Assembly (NCBI GenBank): GCA_949287525.1
Contig: CASEGL010000003.1
Coordinates: forward strand, 1-64,000
Length of the DNA: 64,000 bases
Origin: an uncultured Rikenellaceae bacterium
Lineage (GTDB): Bacteria; Bacteroidota; Bacteroidia; Bacteroidales; Rikenellaceae
Direction of reading: 5' to 3'
Both the position numbers and the translations under genes were made by a program. The notes under the pieces were generated by a model. That model did not search any database, was not told where the DNA came from, and saw nothing but the letters and a program-made list of their open reading frames with translations. Below, piece by piece: positions 57,460 through 64,000 of the stretch. Position 1 is the first letter of the stretch. Each line of letters opens with the position of its first letter.

Positions 57460-57474
57460 CACTGATAATCAGTG
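57460..57474. repeat. Perfect 15-base palindrome beside the 3' end of tRNA-Arg
   Basis: CACTGATAATCAGTG has 7-base arms around a central A and lies seven bases from the tRNA 3' end. tRNA 3' ends are common integration sites, so this could be part of an attachment-site scar, but no duplicated tRNA end or integrase is seen. Confidence 0.5.
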
Positions 57475-57480
57475 CGTATT

Positions 57481-57552
57481 TGTGATTCCACCAGGAATCG
57501 AACCTGGATCTACAGTTTAGGAAACTGTCGTTCTATCCGTTGAACTATGGAA
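57481..57552 (-). tRNA. tRNA-Arg (anticodon CCU)
   Basis: The minus strand folds into a full cloverleaf of 72 bases. The acceptor stem is GGTTCCA with TGGAATC plus discriminator A. The D arm is closed by GTTC/GAAC, the anticodon stem is ACAGT/ACTGT with loop TTCCTAA, and the T stem is CCAGG/CCTGG. The anticodon CCT at positions 34-36 reads the arginine codon AGG. The CCA is not encoded. Confidence 0.95.
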
Positions 57553-57710
57553 CCGCATATTACCGACAACTGCCGAAACGCCTCTGTCTGCAGATACCGC
57601 ATCGGTTGTCGTTGTATGCATTGCCGTTCCCATGCGGCATTTTGTACGGATGCGGCGCTTGAACCAATAGGGCTGGCGCCGACCGTTATAGTTTGATCAG
57701 CAACAGATTC

Positions 57711-58721
57711 CTATTTAGAGAAATCGCCGCCGTTATAGGCCCACTTGAGGTAGATCGAACCCCACGTGAAACCGCCTCCGAAAGAGGCCAGAATCAGGTT
57801 ATCTCCTTTGCTCAGGCGGCTTTCGTAATCCCACAGACACAACGGGATCGTGGCAGCCGTCGTATTGCCGTATTTTTCGATGATGAGCATGCACTTCTCC
57901 TGCGGCAGGCCGATGCGTTTGGCGACGGCATCGATGATACGCAGGTTGGCCTGATGAGGAACCAGATAACGGATATCTTTGGCCTCCAGGTTGTTGCGGC
58001 GCATGATCTCTTCCGTGACATCGGACATGTTGGTTACGGCTGCCTTGAAGACGCTCTGACCGTCCTGATGGGCGTAGTGCCAGCGGTTGCGTACCGTTTC
58101 CTCCGTGGCCGGGCAGGCCGAGCCGCCGGCTTTCATGTAGAGGTGCTTGCCTCCGTTGCCGTCGCTGCGGGTGATGGAATCGATGACACCGTAGCCGGAC
58201 GTGCTGGGTTCCAGCAGAACGGCTGCTGCGCCGTCACCGAAGAGCGGCAGGGTGGTGCGGTCGGTCGGGTCGATGATGGACGACATCTTGTCGGCTCCGA
58301 TGACGATCACCTTTTTGTTGCGTCCGGTCTCGATGTATTGCGAGGCCGTAACCAGCGCGAAGATAAATCCGCTGCAGGCGGCCAGGATGTCGAATCCGAA
58401 AGCGTTTTTCAAGCCGCATTTGGCGGCAGTCAGGTTGGCCGTGGAGGGAAAGAACATGTCGGGCGTCACCGTTGCGCAGATGACCATATCGACATCGAGC
58501 GGATCGGTATTGGTCTTTTCCAACAGGTCATTGACCGCCCGTTCTGCCATGTACGACGTACCGAGTCCTTCTCCTTTCAGGATGCGGCGGGTTTTGATGC
58601 CCACGCGCGTCATGATCCATTCGTCGGACGTATCGACCATCTTACTCAACTCGAAGTTGTCGAGAACGTAATCAGGCAGATATGCTCCGACTCCGGTTAT
58701 TGCTGCTGTAATTTTCTTCAT
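57711..58721 (-). CDS. fabH: 3-oxoacyl-[acyl-carrier-protein] synthase III
   Basis: FabH starts fatty acid synthesis by condensing an acyl-CoA with malonyl-ACP. The 336-residue thiolase-fold enzyme has catalytic Cys116 in [10 protein letters not shown], His in VPHQANLRI and Asn in [10 protein letters not shown]. It is the last gene of yceD-rpmF-plsX-fabH and overlaps the plsX stop by one base. Confidence 0.97.
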   Translation of the reverse strand: MKKITAAITGVGAYLPDYVLDNFELSKMVDTSDEWIMTRVGIKTRRILKGEGLGTSYMAERAVNDLLEKTNTDPLDVDMVICATVTPDMFFPSTANLTAAKCGLKNAFGFDILAACSGFIFALVTASQYIETGRNKKVIVIGADKMSSIIDPTDRTTLPLFGDGAAAVLLEPSTSGYGVIDSITRSDGNGGKHLYMKAGGSACPATEETVRNRWHYAHQDGQSVFKAAVTNMSDVTEEIMRRNNLEAKDIRYLVPHQANLRIIDAVAKRIGLPQEKCMLIIEKYGNTTAATIPLCLWDYESRLSKGDNLILASFGGGFTWGSIYLKWAYNGGDFSK

Positions 58722-59671
58722 CAGAAATTACGAAAAGTATCCTGTAATTTGGTAATCAGTCCGCTGCGGATCGTCTTTTCGGTTTGGCGGATCATGTTCT
58801 GAATGGCTAGGGAGGAAGAACGTCCGTGTCCGATAATTACGGTTCCGTTGATGCCCAGCACGGCCGTGCCGCCAACGAATTCGTAATTGAGCTTGTCTAT
58901 ATAGGCGTCGGAAAGGCCGCGCTGGCGGGCGATTTCGTAGAAGCCTTCCGTCTGTTTGAGGATGGTGTTGCCTACGAAGCCGTCGCACACGACGACATCG
59001 GCTTTCCCGCCCGAAAAGATTTCGTTGGCCTCGATGTTGCCCACGAAATTATACTTTCCGTTTTCGGCCATCAGTTCATAAGCGGCCTTGGTCGCGAGAT
59101 TGCCCTTTTCCTTTTCTTCGCCGATATTGAGTAAGGCGATCCGTGGGCGTTGCCGGTTCAGTACGGCCTCGGCATAGGTACTGCCGAGGAGTCCGTATTG
59201 ATCCAGAACGTCGGGTTTACAGTCCACGTTCAGACCGACGTCGAGCAACAGGAAACTGCCCCCGTCGAGCGTAGAAATTTGCGCGGAAATGGCGGGACGG
59301 ATGACGCCCGCTATCGCGCCGACGGAATACATGGCTCCTACGAGCATGGCTCCCGTCGCTCCTGCGCTTGCAAAACCGTCTATTTGCCTCGTTTTGAGAT
59401 GGTCGTATCCTACCCGGATGCTGGAGTCCGTCTTTTGGTTGTAGGCTTTGGCCGGATGGTCGTTCATACCGATTACCTCGGTCGTAGACACAATGTCGAA
59501 CGGGTCGTGCGAAGCGCCGCGAGCATCCAGTTCGTGCCGGATAGCCTGTTCGTCGCCGAACAGCACCAGGCGGCAGTCGTCGCCGATATGTTCGCGGGCA
59601 GCCAATGCGCCTTCTATTACGACTTTGGGGGCATAGTCGCCGCCCATGGCGTCAATACCGATCTTCAGCAT
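58721..59671 (-). CDS. plsX: Phosphate acyltransferase PlsX
   Basis: PlsX makes acyl-phosphate from acyl-ACP for phospholipid synthesis. The 316-residue product starts [22 protein letters not shown], the family N-terminus, and has [16 protein letters not shown] and late [14 protein letters not shown]. It lies between rpmF and fabH in the conserved bacterial cluster. Confidence 0.97.
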   Translation of the reverse strand: MLKIGIDAMGGDYAPKVVIEGALAAREHIGDDCRLVLFGDEQAIRHELDARGASHDPFDIVSTTEVIGMNDHPAKAYNQKTDSSIRVGYDHLKTRQIDGFASAGATGAMLVGAMYSVGAIAGVIRPAISAQISTLDGGSFLLLDVGLNVDCKPDVLDQYGLLGSTYAEAVLNRQRPRIALLNIGEEKEKGNLATKAAYELMAENGKYNFVGNIEANEIFSGGKADVVVCDGFVGNTILKQTEGFYEIARQRGLSDAYIDKLNYEFVGGTAVLGINGTVIIGHGRSSSLAIQNMIRQTEKTIRSGLITKLQDTFRNF

Positions 59672-59703
59672 GAGGGGGTAAGATTAGACCGACTCACGGT
59701 CGA

Positions 59704-59886
59704 TTATTCCGACTTTTTCTCGATAGCGAGTTTTCCGCGGTAGAAGCCGCACTCGGGGCAAACCCTGTGGTACTGTACGGCTGCGCCGCAGTTCGAGCAA
59801 ACGGCAACAGTCGGAGTTGCGGCTTTGTAGTGCGTTCTTCTCTTATCACGTCTCGTCGAGGAGACCTTGTGTTTGGGATGTGCCAT
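59704..59886 (-). CDS. rpmF: 50S ribosomal protein L32
   Basis: The 60-residue L32 begins MAHPKHKVSSTRRDKRRTHY and has a four-cysteine zinc ribbon (Cys30, 33, 43 and 46), so it is the zinc-binding form. It sits between yceD and plsX. Confidence 0.97.
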   Translation of the reverse strand: MAHPKHKVSSTRRDKRRTHYKAATPTVAVCSNCGAAVQYHRVCPECGFYRGKLAIEKKSE

Positions 59887-59914
59887 GGTGTTTTATGTAT
59901 TAATTGGTTATTCG

Positions 59915-60499
59915 TTATTTCGTTTTTTGTTCAGCTTCTTCCAGTTGTTCCTTGAGCTGTTGGAGCAGTTCGTTGCCTTCGGCCTTGGACAGGGTTTTGC
60001 TTTCCGCCTCGATGGCATCGAATTCGGCTTCGCTGACGATCCGGAAACGTTCCAGCATGCCGGCGTCGCACAAGGCGTGTCCCTGTTCGTCTTCACCGTG
60101 AATCCTGCGGTAGGGCAGACTCAGGACGATGCTTTCGTACAGATACTGGGACAGATTCAGCTCGCCGTCCGCCGGATGGATCCACATGATGTCTCCGTCG
60201 TAATCCGTGATTTCATCGGAGAACTTGACGGTCAGTTGGCCGTCGTAGCGGACTGGCAGAGCCAGGTCGGCCAGGCACCTGTCGCATGGAACGGTGACTT
60301 CGCCTTCGAGGTGAACGTCCAGCACCAGCATGGAGGCCGACTTTTGCAGATCGACCATTGCCCGTACCGAGCCTTGCGTGATGTCGGTCTCCTCGAACGC
60401 AGCGAAGAAAGGCGTATCCATCACGAAGTCGAAACGGTGGTTGCCGTTCGACAGACTTTTCCACGGGATGCTGTATGTTTTCAGTATATCCATGTCCAT
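59915..60499 (-). CDS. yceD: YceD/DUF177-family protein
   Basis: YceD is linked with rpmF and 23S rRNA accumulation in other bacteria. The 194-residue protein contains VPCDRCLADLALPV, the DUF177 cysteine pair, followed by acidic stretches. Two possible starts exist (ATG 60499 and 60493). The -7 element ends only 11 bases before the first, so the transcript would be nearly leaderless. It is the first gene of the yceD-rpmF-plsX-fabH operon. Confidence 0.9.
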   Translation of the reverse strand: MDMDILKTYSIPWKSLSNGNHRFDFVMDTPFFAAFEETDITQGSVRAMVDLQKSASMLVLDVHLEGEVTVPCDRCLADLALPVRYDGQLTVKFSDEITDYDGDIMWIHPADGELNLSQYLYESIVLSLPYRRIHGEDEQGHALCDAGMLERFRIVSEAEFDAIEAESKTLSKAEGNELLQQLKEQLEEAEQKTK

Positions 60500-60509
60500 T
60501 ATCAGCCCG

Positions 60510-60517
60510 CAAATTTA
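60510..60517 (-). promoter_or_regulatory. -7 promoter element for yceD-rpmF-plsX-fabH
   Basis: The minus strand reads TAAATTTG. The expected start point is near 60503, only a few bases before the ATG at 60499. Confidence 0.65.
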
Positions 60518-60593
60518 ATAATTTTAATTGAATCGCAAAGGATTCTTCCGATTCTTTCGATCGGGGGCATCTGCAGGAGGGGGTATGGGCGGG

Positions 60594-61577
60594 TTAGCCC
60601 CTTCGGAGCGACAGATCGGCCAGTGCGAGGGCCAGTGCCGCTTCGGCGACGACGGCGCCCCGCAGGGCGATGCAGGCATCGTGCCGCCCCTGTATGACGA
60701 GCGGCGAAGGTTGCCCCGTGCGGGCGTCGAAGGTCTCCTGCGGTAGGGCGATACTGGGGGTGGGCTTGAAGGCGACGCGCAGGATGATGTCGTTGCCGTT
60801 GGCTATGCCGCCGTTGATGCCGCCGTCGTTGTTTGTGAAGGTGTGGCCTGCGGCGTCGGCGATCCGGTCGTTATTGGTGCTTCCCGTACGGCGTGCTGCG
60901 GCGAATCCGGCGCCGAATTCCACGCCCTTGATGCCCGGAATGGCGAACAGCAGGTGGGCGGCCACCGATTCGACCGAGTCGAAGAAAGGTTCGCCCGTGC
61001 CGCGCGTCACGCCCTGTGCGGCCACCTCGACGATGCCTCCGGCGGAGTCGCCCCGCCGGCGCAGGTCGGCGAGCAGTTCGTCGAAGCGGTCAGGGTCGGC
61101 GGTGCCGCCGATTTCGGTCAGGCGGGTGGTAAAGGTGATGCCCGGCAGCAGCTTCTTGGCAATGGCTCCGGCGGCGACCAGAGCGACGGTCATACGTCCG
61201 GAGAACATGCCTCCTCCGCGCGGGTCGTTGTATCCGCCGTATTTCGCCGCCGCAGTCATGTCGGCGTGGGAAGGGCGGCAGTGGTTGCGGAGCGCGTCGT
61301 AATCCTGCGGGCGGAGGTTGCTGTTGGCAAACAGCAGTGTGACGGGGGCGCCGGTGGTGCGGCCGTTCAGCAGGCCGGAGACGATGGCCGGGCGATCCTG
61401 TTCGGTGCGGGGGGTGCTGCCGATCGAGGAGCCGCCCCGTCGGCGGGCCAGGTCGGGCAGCAGATCCTCTTCCGACAGGGGCGTGCCGGCAGGAATACCG
61501 TCGATGACGATCCCTACCTGCGGGCCGTGCGATTCGCCGAACAGGGTCAGACGGAGTGCTGTGCCGAAGGAGTTCAT
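60594..61577 (-). CDS. aroC: Chorismate synthase
   Basis: AroC makes chorismate from EPSP using reduced FMN. The 327-residue protein is on the short side of the family. It has GESHGPQVGIVIDGIPAG at about 14-31, RPSHADMTAAAKYGG, and RGGGMFSGRMT, where Met replaces the Arg or His usually found after the Gly run. It overlaps aroA by ATGA, forming an aroA-aroC pair. Confidence 0.94.
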   Translation of the reverse strand: MNSFGTALRLTLFGESHGPQVGIVIDGIPAGTPLSEEDLLPDLARRRGGSSIGSTPRTEQDRPAIVSGLLNGRTTGAPVTLLFANSNLRPQDYDALRNHCRPSHADMTAAAKYGGYNDPRGGGMFSGRMTVALVAAGAIAKKLLPGITFTTRLTEIGGTADPDRFDELLADLRRRGDSAGGIVEVAAQGVTRGTGEPFFDSVESVAAHLLFAIPGIKGVEFGAGFAAARRTGSTNNDRIADAAGHTFTNNDGGINGGIANGNDIILRVAFKPTPSIALPQETFDARTGQPSPLVIQGRHDACIALRGAVVAEAALALALADLSLRRG

Positions 61578-62821
61578 GCTTGCTGTGCGGTGAGGCGTTC
61601 GAGGTCTTCCCAGAAACGGGGGTAGGATTTGGTGACCGCCTGGGCATTCGTGATTGTCACGGGGTTTTCGGCGGTCAGTGCGGCGACGGCGGCGGCCATG
61701 GCGATGCGGTGGTCGCCGCAGCTGTCGGCCGTGCCGCCGGTCAGCTTGCAGCCGCGCACGGTCATGACGTCGTCGTCGAACGAGACGTCCATGCCCAGTC
61801 GGGTGTATTGCGTGTGGATGGCTTCGGCACGGTTGCTCTCCTTGTAGATCAGCCGGTTGACGCCGCGGATGTGGCTCTCGCCCTCGCAGTTGGCGGCCAG
61901 TACGGCCAGAATCGGGAAAAGGTCGGGCCGCTGGGTCGCATCGAAGTCGAATGCGGAGAGTTCGCGGTGGCGCACCGTGATTTCGTTCGGCGTGGTGATG
62001 ATAACCGCACCGGCCTTGGTCAGTGCCTCGATGATGGCCAGGTCGGCCTGCAGGGACAGGGTGTTCATCGGCTTGGCGGTCACCTCGCCGGCGATCGCTC
62101 CCGCCACGAGCATGAAGGCCGCGCTGCTCCAGTCGCCCTCGATGTGCAGCCTGGTCGGCACGTAGTGCTGGCCGCCGGGAATGAAGAATTCGCGGAAGTT
62201 GTTATGCTCCATCCGGATCTTGAACTTCGAGGCCAGATCGACCGTGACGGCCAGATAGGGCAGGCTGTTGGGCTGTTCGACGTGCAGGATAGTGTCGCCT
62301 TCGGCCAGCGGCAGCGCCATCAGCAGGCCGGTCAGGAACTGCGAGCTGACCTGGGCATCGACATCCGTCTCGCCTCCGCGCAGCGGTCCGCGTACGGCGA
62401 TGGGCAGGTAGCCGTTCGAGACGACCTCCACGCCCAGATTGCGCAGCGGCTCGATCATCATGCCGATCGGGCGCCGCAGCATGGAACCGTGGCCGGTGAT
62501 CGTGATCGAGTGGTCGCACAGGGCGGCGACGGGGGTGAACAGGCGGGTGGCCAGACCCGATTCTCCCGTGTTGAGCAGCGTGGTCCGCGGGGCGAGTCCG
62601 CCCCGGATGACATATTCGGCGGGCCCCGTCTGGCGGAGTTCCGCACCCAGGTGCATGATGACATCCATCGCGTAGCGGGTGTCGTCGCACAGTTCGATGT
62701 TGCTGAGGGTCGTTTCCCCTTCGCTCAGCAGGGCGGCGGCCAGGGCGCGCTGGGCGTAGCTTTTGGAGCAGGGCGGACGGACTTCGCCCGACACGTGCGA
62801 CGGCGATATGGTCTTGTCCAT
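61574..62821 (-). CDS. aroA: 3-phosphoshikimate 1-carboxyvinyltransferase (EPSP synthase)
   Basis: AroA catalyses the sixth shikimate pathway step. The 415-residue product has CSKSYAQRAL at 18-27 (PEP and shikimate-3-phosphate binding), LNTGESGLATRLFTP, and the late RIAMAAAVAAL block. The substrate-site sequence departs from the classic LFLGNAGTAMRPL form. It is translationally coupled to aroC. Confidence 0.94.
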   Translation of the reverse strand: MDKTISPSHVSGEVRPPCSKSYAQRALAAALLSEGETTLSNIELCDDTRYAMDVIMHLGAELRQTGPAEYVIRGGLAPRTTLLNTGESGLATRLFTPVAALCDHSITITGHGSMLRRPIGMMIEPLRNLGVEVVSNGYLPIAVRGPLRGGETDVDAQVSSQFLTGLLMALPLAEGDTILHVEQPNSLPYLAVTVDLASKFKIRMEHNNFREFFIPGGQHYVPTRLHIEGDWSSAAFMLVAGAIAGEVTAKPMNTLSLQADLAIIEALTKAGAVIITTPNEITVRHRELSAFDFDATQRPDLFPILAVLAANCEGESHIRGVNRLIYKESNRAEAIHTQYTRLGMDVSFDDDVMTVRGCKLTGGTADSCGDHRIAMAAAVAALTAENPVTITNAQAVTKSYPRFWEDLERLTAQQA

Positions 62822-62851
62822 GATGACGGAAATTTTTAGACGGGGTGACGG

Positions 62852-63586
62852 TTAGCGGAGTTTGAAGTCCTGTCCCAGATAGACCTTGCGCACCTGTTCG
62901 TCGTTGGCGAGGTCTTCGGCGGAACCGGCTTTCAGCACGCGTCCCTCGAAAAGCAGGTAGGTGCGGTCCGTGATGCTGAGCGTCTCGTGCACGTTGTGGT
63001 CTGTGATGATGACACCGATGTTCTTGTCTTTCAGCGTGCGGACGATGCTCTGGATGTCCTCCACGGCGATGGGGTCCACACCGGCGAACGGTTCGTCGAG
63101 CAGGATGAATTTCGGGTTGATGGAGACGGCGCGGGCAATCTCGGTACGCCGCCGCTCGCCGCCGGAGAGCTGGATGCCCTTGCTTTTGCGGACTTTCTGC
63201 AGGCGGAACTCCTCGATCAGGTTCTCGACGCGTTCGCGCTGGTACTCTTTCGAGTAGTTGGTCATTTCGAGTACGGAGCGGATGTTGTCCTCCACGCTCA
63301 GGTGGCGGAATACGGAGGCCTCCTGCGCCAGGTAGCCGACGCCGAGCTGGGCCCGCTTGTAGACGGGCAGTTTGGTGATGTCCTGAGTCTGGCCGTCCTC
63401 TTCGAGGAAGATCTGCCCTTCGTTGGGCTTGATCAGTCCTACGATCATGTAGAACGTCGTCGTCTTGCCGGCTCCGTTGGGGCCGAGCAGTCCCACGATT
63501 TCGCCCTGATTGACGTCGATGGAAACATGATTGACGACGGTGCGGGCTTTGTATTTTTTAACCAGTCCGGAGGTGTATAGTCTCAT
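62852..63586 (-). CDS. lptB: LPS export ABC transporter ATP-binding protein LptB
   Basis: LptB powers lipopolysaccharide extraction with LptF and LptG. The 244-residue ATPase has Walker A GPNGAGKTT, LSGGERRR, Walker B FILLDEPFAGVDP and HNVHETLSITDRTYLLFEG, all characteristic of LptB. ATG 63586 (MRLYTSGLVKKYK) is the family start; an ATG at 63610 is in frame but lies on the -7 element. Confidence 0.95.
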   Translation of the reverse strand: MRLYTSGLVKKYKARTVVNHVSIDVNQGEIVGLLGPNGAGKTTTFYMIVGLIKPNEGQIFLEEDGQTQDITKLPVYKRAQLGVGYLAQEASVFRHLSVEDNIRSVLEMTNYSKEYQRERVENLIEEFRLQKVRKSKGIQLSGGERRRTEIARAVSINPKFILLDEPFAGVDPIAVEDIQSIVRTLKDKNIGVIITDHNVHETLSITDRTYLLFEGRVLKAGSAEDLANDEQVRKVYLGQDFKLR

Positions 63587-63609
63587 TGGCTTTCCGAAAA
63601 ACTTTTGCA

Positions 63610-63617
63610 CAAAGTTA
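63610..63617 (-). promoter_or_regulatory. -7 promoter element for lptB
   Basis: The minus strand reads TAACTTTG, 24 bases before the chosen lptB ATG. Confidence 0.66.
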
Positions 63618-63718
63618 GGTAAATATTGGAAAAAGGTTATATCTTTATGTTGCGAAAGATTGCTGCCGAAGGCAGTTTTCTTGCCATCGCGGTGTCGTCC
63701 GGCACGCGGTGTGGATGT

Positions 63719-64000
63719 ATGACAAAATCAGGAAGCGAGGCGGAAATGAACGATCTGCATGACATGTTGCATGAAAAGCTGAAGGCCTATTTCGGTTTTT
63801 CGACTTTCAAGGGAAATCAGGAAGCGGTGATCCGCAATGTGTTGGCCGGTAAAGATACGTTCGTACTGATGCCTACGGGCGGAGGCAAGAGCCTCTGCTA
63901 CCAGTTGCCGGCGCTGCTGATGGACGGTGTGGCCATCGTGATCTCGCCGCTGATCGCCCTGATGAAGAATCAGGTCGATGCCATGCGCACGTTCAGCCAG
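63719..64000 (+). CDS. recQ: ATP-dependent DNA helicase RecQ (partial, N-terminus)
   Basis: Only the first 94 residues are in the window; the gene continues to the right. The sequence shows [15 protein letters not shown] (RecQ motif 0) and [17 protein letters not shown] (motif I, Walker A), then [15 protein letters not shown] (motif Ia). RecQ unwinds DNA in recombination repair. Starts at 63719 and 63746 are both possible. A TATCTTTA at 63640-63647 is a weak -7 candidate. Confidence 0.9.
   Translation, partial: MTKSGSEAEMNDLHDMLHEKLKAYFGFSTFKGNQEAVIRNVLAGKDTFVLMPTGGGKSLCYQLPALLMDGVAIVISPLIALMKNQVDAMRTFSQ

Overview
The window is about 64 kb of gene-dense, visibly GC-rich chromosome from a Bacteroidota bacterium, most likely an anaerobic Bacteroidales of the Alistipes/Rikenellaceae type (inference). 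The evidence is repeated Bacteroidota-type promoters (-7 element TAnnTTTG, sometimes with a TTG/TTTG about 20 bases upstream), few Shine-Dalgarno sites, a Bacteroidota-type histone-H1-like protein, an OstA-like/SurA cluster, and anaerobe genes (rubrerythrin, 2-oxoacid:ferredoxin oxidoreductase, Fe-S serine dehydratase, ADP-forming acyl-CoA synthetase). Most of it is core chromosome. I see no integrase-bearing island, CRISPR array, insertion sequence or rRNA operon.

Layout. 1-4.1 kb: lpxD (cut by the window edge), coaD and glycyl-tRNA synthetase on the minus strand, then ruvX-def. 4.1-8.6 kb: an FCD-type GntR regulator divergent from an aminotransferase and an ADP-forming acyl-CoA synthetase. 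8.6-12.2 kb: ychF, a SIMPL-domain protein and gltX. 12.2-17.2 kb: a tightly overlapped operon of a conserved unknown, rsmI, a DUF389 membrane protein, an LpxL-like acyltransferase and a family-2 glycosyltransferase. 17.3-21.3 kb: a DHOD-like oxidoreductase, YggS, a C69 dipeptidase and a repeat-bearing intergenic gap. 21.3-24.1 kb: an FtsE-like ATPase and gyrB. 24.2-30.1 kb: a metallophosphoesterase, a RibD-like protein with reversed domain order, a small membrane protein, a LuxC-like acyl-CoA reductase, MsrB-MsrA and a DUF763 protein. 30.1-37.7 kb: serine dehydratase, two parvulin-type chaperones, an OstA/LptA-like protein and a CorC/GldE-like protein. 37.8-42.8 kb: xerD, xseA-xseB, an H1-like protein, DUF3795 and glyA. 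42.8-53.0 kb: an outer membrane barrel, fabG, an S41 protease, hisS, ettA, rubrerythrin, a CyuA-like enzyme, a GNAT protein and a Nim-like flavoprotein. 53.1-64 kb: the four-subunit 2-oxoacid:ferredoxin oxidoreductase, zupT, tRNA-Arg(CCU), yceD-rpmF-plsX-fabH, aroA-aroC, lptB, and the start of recQ.

Working together. Envelope biogenesis is spread over the window: LpxD, an LpxL-like acyltransferase, LptB, the OstA-like protein, SurA-like chaperones, and PlsX/FabH/FabG. The aminotransferase, the 2-oxoacid:ferredoxin oxidoreductase and the ADP-forming acyl-CoA synthetase could together ferment amino acids with ATP gain. They lie in two separate loci, so this link is inferred. The least understood items are the DUF763 protein, which has a helix-hairpin-helix and a C-terminal sliding-clamp-like motif; the reversed RibD-like fusion and its neighbours; and the palindrome and tandem-repeat control region around the GntR gene.
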